64,000 nt of DNA from Datisca glomerata (Eukaryota; Streptophyta; Magnoliopsida; Cucurbitales; Datiscaceae): positions 750,941 through 814,940 of the forward strand of contig QANY01000280.1 in the NCBI GenBank assembly GCA_003255025.1, in the 5' to 3' direction. Made by a program: the position numbers and the translations under genes. How positions within the stretch are numbered: the stretch's first letter is position 1; the number at the start of each line of letters is the position of its first letter. This document shows positions 11,396-28,957 of the stretch, in pieces. The notes below the pieces were generated by a model. That model was not told the origin of the DNA. It saw nothing but the letters and a program-made list of their open reading frames with translations, and made no database searches.

Positions 11396-13447
11396 ATGGA
11401 CGCCAGGTTCCAGAACTTAGGCTTTTCTACAGAGTATCCATCAAATGCGTTCAAGATTTTGAGCAATTCAGTCCAAGTTGAAGGAACTGAAGATGGAGTT
11501 AGTATGAAGACCTATTTGAGACTTGATTCTCATGGTTATTCAACTCCTTACATGTCAACATCAAAGGGAATCAAACGGAAGTGGAGTCATATTGATAGAT
11601 TCACAGGCCATCAGGTTGGCTCGTCACTGTCTCTTGGACTTGGTCATTCATCAAGTTCCTCAGATAGTAAAGGGAGTTCGGCAACTGCTTGCACTACAAT
11701 GTCTTCAGCTAAAGAGACTGATGAGGAGTCCTCGATGGAACTTGACTTAGAATTTACCCTCCACCTTGGCAATGAGAAGGTATCTAGCTCAAAGAAACCT
11801 ACCTATTCATGTCCAAAAGGTCCAGGGATGCAGCCTAAGGTTGATTTAGAACTAAGTCTCTCCACCGGTCCATCTGAATCTAATATAACTAGTATCCATC
11901 CGAATTCCTTCGCAATGGAAATGCTTCAAACTGTTGGTGAGGCTCTAAATGCAGATGAAGGATCAACATCATGTTGCTGGAAGCCAGAGATAATTCAGCT
12001 ACCCATACAAACTTCATTGATTCAACAGGGTAGCTTCCCGGTCAACCTGGTTCCACAGAAAATGGATCCAACTCAAGTTGCTCCAGGAATATCATCGAGT
12101 GATTTAACAATGCCAAAAAGCTCACTGACCTGTACTTCTACTTCTGGGATAACAATGCAACAGCAACTGCAAAATCGTAGTAGTTCCAAGATATGCCAAG
12201 TAGAGGGTTGTGAAAAGGGAGCTCGAGGTGCTTCTGGCCGTTGCATCTCACACGGTGGAGGCCGGAGGTGTCAGAAACCTGGTTGTCAGAAGGGTGCTGA
12301 GGGCCGCACCGTGTACTGTAAGGCCCATGGAGGGGGAAGACGATGTGAATACCTTGGTTGCACTAAGAGCGCTGAGGGACGCACTGACTTCTGTATTTCC
12401 CATGGTGGAGGTCGAAGATGCAGTCATGAAGGCTGCACTCGAGCTGGTAGAGGAAAATCAGGACTGTGCATCCGTCATGGTGGTGGCAAGAGGTGTCAAA
12501 GAGAACATTGCACCAGAAGTGCAGAAGGCCTTTCTGGTCTGTGTATCTCACATGGTGGTGGTCGTCGATGCCAGGTTCTTGGATGCACAAAGGGGGCACA
12601 AGGAAGCACAATGTTCTGCAAGGCACATGGTGGGGGAAAACGGTGTACAACACCTGGATGCAGTAAAGGTGCTGAAGGGAGCACTCCATTTTGCAAAGGC
12701 CATGGTGGAGGGAAAAGATGCGCATTCCAAGGTGGCGGGGTTTGTACAAAGTGTGTACACGGAGGTACCAACTTCTGCGTGGCACATGGAGGTGGTAAGA
12801 GGTGCGCCATGGCCGAGTGCACAAAGAGTGCAAGGGGACGGACTGATTATTGTGTTCGTCATGGTGGAGGAAAGAGATGCAAATTTGAAGGATGCAGCAA
12901 AAGTGCACAAGGGAGTACAGAGTTTTGCAAGGCCCATGGTGGAGGAAAGAAATGCTCCTGGGGTCATCTTGGGTCCGTGTACAGCAGCAGCCAGCCTGGT
13001 GATCCTTGTAATTCATTTGTTAGAGGGAAAATGGGTCTCTGTACCCTTCACAGTGGCCTGGTGCAGGATAAGAGGGTTCATGGAGGTATTGTCCTGGGTC
13101 CTATGGTTCAGGACCCTGAAATTAGCAAGTCTGAGAAGATGAAAGACGATTCCATAGCTGATTACATGATTGTTGATGCAATGAAGGTTGGGAGTAGTAT
13201 AAGGATTTTAGAAGGCAGAACTTATTCTGATCTAAATCAACATGGTGATCTGAATCCTGATATCTTGGTTGGTGATGGAGGAAAGTCAACAAAACCAGTT
13301 TTTGTTCCTGAAGGCCGGGTCCATGGAGGAAGTCTATTAGCAATGCTGGCAGCCGGATCAGGTCTTGGCTCAGGTAGCAGTAGAAGTGTAATTACTGATC
13401 CAGCCCACGTGCGAGAATCTCACAGTACGCCTGGCAGTTGGATGTGA
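11396..13447 (+). CDS. WRKY19-like Cys/His-repeat nuclear protein with EAR-like motifs
   Basis: An uninterrupted 683-codon reading frame. Residues about 267-520 hold ten tandem units of about 25 residues with the pattern C-x4-C-x3-…-C-x2-HGGG-(R/K)(R/K), for example CEYLGCTKSAEGRTDFC followed by ISHGGGRR. Unit 8 is longer (CAFQGGGVCTKC), and a degenerate eleventh unit follows. This is the zinc-finger-like repeat also found in Arabidopsis WRKY19. No WRKY domain (WRKYGQK) is present here. The N-terminal half has two leucine-rich acidic motifs, LDLEFTLHL and VDLELSLS, of the LxLxL EAR type, which in known repressors recruit TOPLESS-type corepressors. The C-terminus ends with a Gly/Ser-rich segment and SHSTPGSWM. 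The start is the first in-frame Met after the proposed leader acceptor. Likely role: nuclear zinc-binding regulator, possibly a repressor. Function is inferred from motifs; the precise target is unknown. Confidence 0.88.
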   Translation: MDARFQNLGFSTEYPSNAFKILSNSVQVEGTEDGVSMKTYLRLDSHGYSTPYMSTSKGIKRKWSHIDRFTGHQVGSSLSLGLGHSSSSSDSKGSSATACTTMSSAKETDEESSMELDLEFTLHLGNEKVSSSKKPTYSCPKGPGMQPKVDLELSLSTGPSESNITSIHPNSFAMEMLQTVGEALNADEGSTSCCWKPEIIQLPIQTSLIQQGSFPVNLVPQKMDPTQVAPGISSSDLTMPKSSLTCTSTSGITMQQQLQNRSSSKICQVEGCEKGARGASGRCISHGGGRRCQKPGCQKGAEGRTVYCKAHGGGRRCEYLGCTKSAEGRTDFCISHGGGRRCSHEGCTRAGRGKSGLCIRHGGGKRCQREHCTRSAEGLSGLCISHGGGRRCQVLGCTKGAQGSTMFCKAHGGGKRCTTPGCSKGAEGSTPFCKGHGGGKRCAFQGGGVCTKCVHGGTNFCVAHGGGKRCAMAECTKSARGRTDYCVRHGGGKRCKFEGCSKSAQGSTEFCKAHGGGKKCSWGHLGSVYSSSQPGDPCNSFVRGKMGLCTLHSGLVQDKRVHGGIVLGPMVQDPEISKSEKMKDDSIADYMIVDAMKVGSSIRILEGRTYSDLNQHGDLNPDILVGDGGKSTKPVFVPEGRVHGGSLLAMLAAGSGLGSGSSRSVITDPAHVRESHSTPGSWM

Positions 13448-13710
13448 GGGTATTTCTCTCGTTTCTGTTTGTCTCAGAGTCGGTCGGTATCTATCTGTGT
13501 GTCCACCAGTGTCACTTTTAGTCCAGCTCTTTATTGATTGGTTCAGAAAAGAGAAGTCACAAGCGCTTGGTAGAACTTAAAAACATTCAGCATTTTCAGT
13601 TGGGTCTTTAGTTTTCTTTGCTGTAAATATCGTCATCTACATATGCCTAGCTCAGTAGAATAGTATTGCAGGTTGACCTCTATGTTTGGCCAGTCAGTAA
13701 GATTTCTGGC

Positions 13711-13720
13711 AATAATAAAA
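13711..13720 (+). terminator. Candidate polyadenylation signal
   Basis: AATAATAAAA about 265 bp after the stop codon of the zinc-finger repeat gene, in a T-rich context. It fits a plant near-upstream element. The cleavage site is not determinable. Confidence 0.35.
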
Positions 13721-14231
13721 GCCTTTTATTAGGATAAAGTTTTCTACTTTGCTTGTAGTCTTTTCCAATGCAATAATGTAACTGCTGAAGAACTATTTTA
13801 TATCCTGTCATGTCTATGATTTTGTAAATAGGTCTTTTCTTCTTTAGTTGTCATTTGAGCTAGTTTCTGAATATAAAAATGGGTCTTATGAAGCTCGGCT
13901 ATTTCAAAGAGGATGAACACTCCAAGAGACTAAAGCCAACTCTTCGAATCAGGAAGGTACCACTTGGAGTGTTAGCTACAGGGCACACTGAATATCAGTG
14001 TAGTATCTACTTAACTGTCTAAGCCTACTAGTAAATCTAAAATCTCAAGTACTGATCCGTCAATACCAAGAGAAAAAAAATCTGTTAATACTGTCCATAG
14101 TTGAAACATCATGATGAGTTAACACTGTGTGTGATCATATTTTAGTCGTGATAAATGACGAGAAAAATGATAAACTTTAGAGAAAATTACATTGACACTC
14201 ATTGTAATTTGTTTAAATTATACAAACAACA

Positions 14232-14647
14232 TGTTAGACCCTTAATTAAGTTTACTTATGTGAGAAAGAAGAAAAACAGAGATTAAAAATATAAGTAGTT
14301 GAGGTGAGAGGAGTAGGGACAAAAAAATCAATTAGTTAGAGGAGAGAGAAGAGAATGGAGGGTGCTGACTAGGTTAGAGTTAGTTATACCCTTGTTAGGA
14401 GGTGGAAAGAATAAAAAGGTACAGAGGTTTAGGGAATAGCTTTTTGGGTAGTGGAAGGAAGGGAGAGACCAAGCTCTAGAACAACTTGGAGTAGGTTGTT
14501 TTCTCACTTTCCCCTTGGTGATTTCCACTATTGTTGAGCAATACAAGCATTTTTTTTCTTCCCTGTTCATATGATTTTCTTTGGTTATTCAATATTTGGG
14601 CTGCTATGTTTGTGGACAGATTGTATTATTGCAGGGAAATCATATCA
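14232..14647 (+). repeat. Left LTR of the gypsy element
   Basis: Starts TGTTAGACCCTTAATTAAGT and ends ATCATATCA. It is 416 bp, about 45 bp longer than the right copy because it contains a GTACAGAGGTTTAGGGAATA segment that the right copy lacks. Confidence 0.85.
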
Positions 14648-14992
14648 AATTGGTATTAGAGCAGTGAAATTCTGGGAAGGAAACGGCTCCAAAAAAGGAA
14701 TGGAAGTGGGAGTTGTCGGACGCGAGGAATGAAATTCATAAAGAGGTGGAATAGATTCAAGATAAATTTCGAGAAGTTTCTAGGAAAAAATCGGTTTAGC
14801 AACATGGAGAAATTGTTAGAGACGATAATGTGTACCTTACACCGAATGGCCATCGGAGTTGAATCGAGCACGACAAGAAGAAAAAAGAAGGAATCATAAG
14901 AAGTTCCTAATGGTTTGACAGTGAAATCAGCTCGGGTTCATGAAGGGTCGGGCTCGAGGGAGGAGTGGAGGCCTTCGTGAAGGCTGGAATTT

Positions 14993-15717
14993 TTGAGTTT
15001 CAGGGGAGACGATCTGGATAGATGGGCGTTCAGAGCTGAAAGGTATTTCCACCTTAACCCGATGACAGAAATGGAGAAGTTAGAAATGGTAGTGGTCAGT
15101 TTGGAGGAACGGTCATTGGCTTGGTACCAATACATGGACGGTCGATGTTGTTTCAGAAGCTGGATGGAGCTTAAGGAAGCCCTTCTCGTTCAATTTCGAT
15201 CCAATCACGACGGACTGGGTGCCAGAAATTTTTAGCTCTGCAACAAGATTTAATGGTCAAAGATTTCATCGATCGGTTTGAGATTCAAGCGGCCTTGCTC
15301 CATGGAAAGGTCTCCGATGAGGTTTTGGAGGGTGTGTTCATTAATGGGTTGAAGCCACACATAAGAGTTAAGGTGAGGATGATGAGACCTCGGGAATTAA
15401 TGGAGATGATGGAATCTGCCCAGATGGTGGAGGACAAAAATCGCATAAACCATACGGCTCGGGTTGGGTCCCCGCACCAGGGAAACCCTAGCAGCCAAAC
15501 GGGTTCTAACCTGTTTCCCTCTAGACCCTCGAACACAAGGGAGTTCGCGACTGGAAGCTTCGCGAGTCGCACTTCCGCGAGCCAGACCAAAGCCAGCTTC
15601 CCATCGGTGACTGCCACGCCACCACCGGTGACGTCGGCGATCAAGGGAGCGGGAGACGTGCCGGCGACGAGGGTGTTGACCGGTTTCCGGCAATATACAT
15701 ATTCTGAGCTACAGTGA
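14993..15717 (+). pseudogene. Gypsy gag remnant
   Basis: Two open segments in different frames (14993-15235 and 15253-15717) together cover a retrotransposon gag region. Recognisable pieces include DRWAFRAERYF near the start and FINGLKPHIRVKVR later, followed by a Ser/Thr/Pro-rich linker. The frame break near 15235 inactivates it. No zinc knuckle survives. Confidence 0.7.
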
Positions 15718-16219
15718 AGACGAGAAAAAGGGTTGTGTTTTTTATGCGACTAAAAGTTTTCTCTGGGGCACATTTGCAAAATTTGACACTTCAAGTGTTG
15801 CTTGTGGATGAAATTGACATCTTCGATGAGCTGAATTTGGAAAGCGAATGTGGGGTTTGTACCGAGCAGATGATGGAAGCAGAATCAGTTGAGGGGGCAG
15901 TGGAGTTATCGATGAACTCAGTAGTGGGTTTTACTACTTCTCACACGATGAAGCTCACAGGCAAGATCTGAAGCCGCCCGGGGACTGTTCTCATCGATTG
16001 TGGAGCCACCCACAACTTTATTGCCCAGATATTGTTCACCATTATCACTTACGCCTCACGCCTACAGCTTCATACAGTGTGATGCTTGGGACGGGAAGTT
16101 CAGTGAGTACCGAGGGCATTTGCAAAAGTTTGGCGGTATCTCTTCTGGAGGTAGAAGTGGTGGATGACTTCCTTCCTTTGGAATTGGGGAGCGCGGATGT
16201 AATCTTGGGGATGCAGTGA
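15718..16219 (+). pseudogene. Gypsy aspartic protease remnant
   Basis: The retropepsin signature DCGATHNFIAQ is readable near 15998 and is followed by a frame change. A second segment (15998-16219) continues with VMLGTGSSVST and ends LGSADVILGMQ, matching the usual end of plant gypsy protease. Stops between the parts make it non-functional. Confidence 0.7.
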
Positions 16220-16348
16220 CTAGCCAAATTAGGAGTGATGCAAGTTAATTGAAAGATGTTAACGATGAAATTTTAGATTGGGCGAAACACGGTAACACTT
16301 CGGGGTGAACCAAGCTTATGTAAGACTCAGATTTCGCTTAGAGCAATT

Positions 16349-17035
16349 ATGCGGGCAGCGAAACATAAGGGACAAGGGATATTACTAGAATTTGGGGCTT
16401 TGGGGGTCTTCGAAGAAAAGGAGGAAGATTTTTTTAGTGACTCTCGGGAAATCGCGGACTTGCTGAAGCATTTCTCCGAAATTATGGAATTGCCAATGGA
16501 TTACCCCCACAAAGAATTCTGGATCACCAGATTATTCTGAAGGACGGAGCAGAACCGGTTTCGATGAGACCTTATTGTTACCCACAAATCCAAAAGGTTG
16601 AAATTGAGAAGTTAGTTGGGGAAATGTTAGCATCCGGTATTATACAGCCTAGCCATACTCCTTTCTCCAGTCTGGTCATATTGGTTAAGAAAAAAGGATG
16701 GGAGTTGGAGATTTTGCATGGATTATCGCGCACTAAACTGAGTTACGGTCCCTAACAAGTTCCCCATGCTCGTGATTGATGAGTTGTTCGGAGCAAGGGT
16801 GTTTACTAAGCTGGATTTGAAATTGAGGTACTACCAGATTCGGGTCAGCCCTTCGGACATTCCCAAGACAGCTTTCAGAACATACAAGAGGCACTACGAG
16901 TTCCTAGTTATGCCTTTCGGACTTACTAACACCCCAACTACTTTCCAAGCCTTGATGAATGAGGTATTCAAGCCTTATTCTACGAAAATTTGTATTGGTT
17001 TTCTCTTGATGATATCTTGATTTATAGTTTGAATA
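16349..17035 (+). pseudogene. Gypsy reverse transcriptase remnant
   Basis: Segments in alternating frames cover the reverse transcriptase. They include EKLVGEMLASGIIQPSHTPF, then [24 protein letters not shown] text (here [12 protein letters not shown]), and the catalytic LDDILIYS box near 17005. Frameshifts near 16720 and 16990 break the frame. Confidence 0.75.
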
Positions 17036-17149
17036 TGGGGGGCCATTTGCATCATCTTCGGGCCATTTTTGAGCTCTTATGGGGGAACTTGTTGTTTGTT
17101 AATGGGAAGAAAAAAACGTTCGGACATGCTGATTGGGACACATAGTTTC

Positions 17150-17700
17150 CACAGCGAGGGTGGCAGAATCGAAGAAAGTTAAGGCCATGGTGGAGTGGCC
17201 AATTCCCAAGAATTTGTGAGATTTGAGGGGATTTCTCGGCCTTACCGGATATTACCAGACGTTTGTCCGCAACTATGGGCACACAGCAGCTCCTTTGACA
17301 AATCAGTTGCGCAAGGATAATTTCAGGTGGAATGAGGAAGCTCAAAAGTCCTTTGAGGCTTTGAAGAAGGCCATGGTTACGGTGCCAGTGTTGGCTCTTT
17401 CGGACTTCAAACAACAGTTTGTAATTGAGACGGATGCCTTCAGATAGGGATTGGGGCGGTGTTGATGTAAAACTAGCGGCATGTTGCTTTTTTCAGCCAA
17501 ACATTCAATGGACGGGCTAGGTTGAAGTCAATTTACGACGGGAGTTGATGGCCATTGTGATGGCCATACAAAAATGGCGACCTTACCTTTTGGGAATCAA
17601 GTTTTTAGCCTGAACCATCAAAGGAGCTTGCGCTACTTATTAGAGCAGCGAGTAGTGCCGGATGAACATCAAAAGTGCTTATTTTGATGTATAAGGATGT
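17150..17700 (+). pseudogene. Gypsy RNase H remnant
   Basis: [19 protein letters not shown] and [19 protein letters not shown] (17223-17447) mark the RT connection and the start of RNase H. Downstream text continues with frameshifts to about 17700. Not functional. Confidence 0.65.
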
Positions 17701-17759
17701 TCGAAAATTTATGTCGGAATGCTCCACGTGTTAATGAAGTAAAACCCTTGCCCTTTCTC

Positions 17760-18860
17760 CAGCTGGTTTGTTGCAGCCTTTGCCAATTCCAGATTTGGCT
17801 TGGGAAGATATATCCATGGATTTTGTGGAGGGGTTGCCTAAATCAGAAAGATTTGATTGCCTTATGGTTGTAGTGGACCGTTTGACAAAATACGCCCATT
17901 TTTTAACCTTGAAACACCCATTTACAGCCCCAATGGTAGCTGAATTATTCATAAGGGAGGTAGTTCGCATGCATGGGATTCCTCGATCTATTGTCTCCAA
18001 CAGAGATAAGGTATTCACGAGCAAATTTTAGTTTGAATTGTTTCGTTTGCAGGGCACGTCACTCAATAGCAGCTCCGCTTACCACCCACAGAGTGATGGA
18101 TAGACCGAAGTGGCTAATCGGGGCATCGAAACTTATCTCCGATGCTTTGTTGGTGACAAACCAAGGAAATGGGTCCAATGGATTCCTTGGGCATAATATT
18201 GGTACAACACATCTTTCCATTGTTCGATTAACACAACTCTTTTCAGAGCTATTTACCATCGAGACCCCCCATCCTTGATACCTTACGCCAAGGGCAACAC
18301 TCCTTTATCCCAAGTAGAATAGCAACTTATGAAACGAGATTCCATATTGAGGAGTTGAAATACTATCTTGAAAGGGCTCAGAAAAAGATGAAATTCACGG
18401 CTAATAAGAAAAGAAGAGATGTAGAGTTTCATGTGGGTGATTTAGTCTATGTGAAGCTCAAGCCTTATCGTCACAGATCGCTGGCTAAGCGTCGGAATGA
18501 AAAGCTATCACCCGGGTATTTTGGCCCATATGATGTTGTGGATCAGATCAGAACAATCGCGTATAAACTTGACTTGCCAGAATCGGTTCCCATACATCCC
18601 GTTTTCCATGTTTCGATGCTCAAGAGGGCTGTTAGGCAGTCAATTCCTACGCAGTTTTTCCACCAGTGTTAAAGGCAGGCTTAGAGTGGTTTATGGAACC
18701 AGAAGCGGTAGAAGACCTTTGTTACACGCTAAAGGAGTGTTAGACGTGCTCATCAAGTGGAAGAATCTGTCAGAATTCGAGAACTCGTGAGAAGAATCTG
18801 ATGTGATTAACATTCAGTTTCCTTCATTTCACCTTGAGGACAAGGTGCTTCTTTGGTAGG
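17760..18860 (+). pseudogene. Gypsy integrase and chromodomain remnant
   Basis: The integrase core begins [15 protein letters not shown] and [12 protein letters not shown] (17768-18031), then shifts frame. The C-terminal integrase module is open at 18355-18672 (VGDLVYVKLKPYRHRSLAKR and HPVFHVSMLK). After another shift a chromodomain-like end follows, with VLIKWKNLSEFENS, an in-frame stop, then FPSFHLEDKVLL. The chromodomain assigns the element to the chromovirus branch. Confidence 0.75.
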
Positions 18861-18867
18861 GGAGTAA

Positions 18868-19236
18868 TGTTAGACCCTTAATTAAGTTTACTTATGTGAG
18901 GAAGAAGAAAAACAAAGATTAAAAATGTAAGTAGTTGAGGTGAGAAGAGTAAGGATAAAAAAATCAGTTAGTTAGAGGAGAAATAAGAGAATAGGGGGGA
19001 CTAGGTAAAAGTTAGTTATGCCCTTGTTAGGAGGTGGAAAGAATAAAAAGGGAGAGACCAAGCTCTTGAACAACTTGGAATAGGTTGTTTTTCTCACTTT
19101 TCCCCTGGTGATTTCCACCATTGTTGAGCAATACAAGCAACTTTTTCTTCCTTGTTCATATGATTTTCTCTAGTTATTTAACATTTGGGCTGCTGTGTTT
19201 GTGGACAAATTGTAGTATTGCAGGGAAATCATATCG
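18868..19236 (+). repeat. Right LTR of the gypsy element
   Basis: Starts TGTTAGACCCTTAATTAAGT, the same as the left LTR, and ends ATCATATCG. It is 369 bp, with several point differences and one ~45 bp deletion relative to the left LTR, so the insertion is not recent. Confidence 0.85.
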
Positions 19237-19945
19237 CAACCCTCTATATTTAAAAATTAGAAATATGTTGTTTATACTTCACATTCTATAATGAATAAGC
19301 CCAATTCCTTAACAGCAAATTCTGATGATTGTTAAATAGACACTTCGTATTTTCGTTTAAACCAAGAATTTAATAAAAAAACACTAACTAAGCAATTCAT
19401 TCCAGAATCATATCGAATCATACCTCTATCCCGTATAAAATCAGAATTTTATCTGAAAACGCATTAACTAAGTGCTTCAATCCAGAATCATATCGAATCA
19501 CAAACACATCCTACTCATACTTTTGTTCGAATTTTGGTACAATCCATATTGAATTGCTTAATTTATGTATCTTTGGATTAAATTCTAGATTAAATAAAAA
19601 TATAGGTGTTTTTGAACATTTTATTGTCTATTTGACCATCATTAAAATTTTAAGTTAAGAAATTAAACATATTTATTATATAATGAAATGTAAAGGGAAT
19701 GTCTAATAATTTTTAAATATAATAATAGTGTTCAACAAAGTAGTGCCAGATAGTATTATTCTAAAATAATATTTTAGATATTTATTCAATTACTAAAATT
19801 GGCTCCCAGCTCTCTGGCACCAAGAACCTAACGTTGTCCATGTCTATCATGGTAATTGAACTAATGACTTTTCAGACAGAGACCCACTTATATCTCAACT
19901 TCGACTCTTTCTGACTAGCTTTACCAATGAAAGTCAGACAGATCG
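19237..19945. promoter_or_regulatory. Upstream region of CDPK copy 1
   Basis: AT-rich, no coding sequence. An imperfect direct repeat of GCTTCAATCCAGAATCATATCGAATCA type occurs twice (about 19397 and 19475). The last ~105 bp before the ATG closely resembles the sequence before CDPK copy 2 (shared AAAGTCAGACAGATC next to the start, and TATCTCAACTTC), so the duplication included the proximal 5' region. Confidence 0.5.
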
Positions 19946-27710
<7,765 letters not shown>

Positions 27711-28331
27711 GCTCACCCGATTGGTTCTCGGGGATTTAAGTGCTGAATGGATTTTGAATACAAATGAGATTACCTGTTAAAAGATTTGAGTTGAGCTGCT
27801 CAAGGCTTGCAGGAATGAAATGAGAGATCAAACTTTCCAACTATGCTTTGGAAAGATCAAACTTAGGTGTTGAAACAATTTCACCTTTCTTATTACTTCC
27901 ACTTCGTGTAATATCATAATGTTATTAGCAAGATAAACCTTTGATTCATTATCAATGTTGCACAGACTCTCACTCTCAGTGCTACTCACTATGTGGTGAC
28001 TGTGCAAATTTTACACTGGACGTAAATGAACAACCCGGTTTTCGGCTATCCGCCTACCGTATTATCGAGAAGATTGACTACCATGGTCATATGTCTTGCC
28101 AACCTCTTTTTGGTGTCAAAGTTACAAGTATTAGAGGATACGCGAGGTTAAATCGTATATATCAACTCATGTCATTCAATTAATGGGTTTTGTTATCTTA
28201 ATTTTTGTAACTATATTGGTTCAAATTAAGAAGATATAATCCAATCCAAGTAGCTTAAATGGGCATGTGATTTAAGTTGGAATTATGAATATGAAATTTG
28301 ATGATTATTGTTTTTCCTCACAAACAATACA
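27711..28331. other. 3' flank of CDPK copy 1
   Basis: Contains the presumed 3' UTR (stop at 27710, then T-rich sequence) and AT-rich spacer up to the next LTR. The open frame at 27941-28183 shows no recognisable domain and I do not call it a gene. Confidence 0.5.
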
Positions 28332-28936
28332 TGATTCTATCTTGGACGTACCCGATGGGTCCACCCGCATTGATTAGATTCTTGTGATTATTTATCAGTA
28401 ACTGTCAAATCAAATGATAAGGCTTGAATGGACTCTTATCGCCTTGGGAATGAATTGGAGGCATACGACTTGATAGGATTAGGATGAGACTCGTCGTGTC
28501 GGTCCGCTGTCATGACCTCCTCAGTAGGCTTTATATGCGTCGTCCTCTTGTTGAGGATGAACCTAGGAACACATGATAGCGTCCTATACGTTGTCGTCGT
28601 CCTCTCATTGAGGATGAACCTAGGAACACATGACAACGTCCTATACGCTGGTCTCTACTTACACTTGGCAATCGTTGATTGGTCAATCATAAAATAGGGT
28701 TTACCCCTCCTTTCTATACAAATGTGCTTAACACTCCTATTGAAGGGAGTTGGATATTTGGACATTATACCCACACATTTGGGGGATCTCTCTCCCTCCC
28801 TCTCCCTCTCCTTCTCTTTGAAAACCCTAAGGAGGTGCGTTTGCCGGTGGTTGTCAGTCACATTCCCAAGGTTTCTCCCATGACTAGAAAACTCTTCGTT
28901 CATGTACCTGATCAGGTTCAAAATCCACTCCTCAAA
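28332..28936 (+). repeat. Left LTR of the non-autonomous element
   Basis: About 605 bp. It contains a two-copy tandem duplication near 28538-28650 in which GAGGATGAACCTAGGAACAC and CGTCCTATACG are repeated. A likely promoter box (TTTCTATACAAATGTG) lies near 28710, followed by a pyrimidine-rich run. The right LTR has TTTCTATATAAATGTG at the same place. Confidence 0.65.
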
Positions 28937-28939
28937 TGA

Positions 28940-28957
28940 TGGCGACTCCATTGGGGA
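28940..28957 (+). other. Candidate primer-binding site
   Basis: TGGCGACTCCATTGGGGA lies a few bases after the left LTR. It resembles the PBS of Tat/Ogre-lineage elements, which is commonly reported as complementary to an Arg tRNA 3' end. The tRNA pairing was not checked here. Confidence 0.55.

Larger units (their letters stand above)
14232..19236 (+). mobile_element. Degenerate Ty3/gypsy (chromovirus-type) LTR retrotransposon
   Basis: A 5 kb element with LTRs at both ends and a PBS of the form TGGTATTAGAGC at 14651, matching the plant initiator-Met tRNA primer site with one change. The order is gag, protease, reverse transcriptase, RNase H, integrase, chromodomain, typical of plant chromoviruses. 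Every domain is broken by stops or frameshifts. Flanking sequences CAACA (left) and CAACC (right) may be a decayed 5 bp target-site duplication. A purine-rich tract (GGTAGGGGAG) precedes the right LTR. It sits between the zinc-finger repeat gene and CDPK copy 1. Confidence 0.85.

Noticed and set aside
12210..13142. Long overlapping open frames on both strands within the zinc-finger repeat gene
   Set aside because: They are shadows created by the repetitive Cys/His coding units. Only the 683-codon frame gives conserved motifs.
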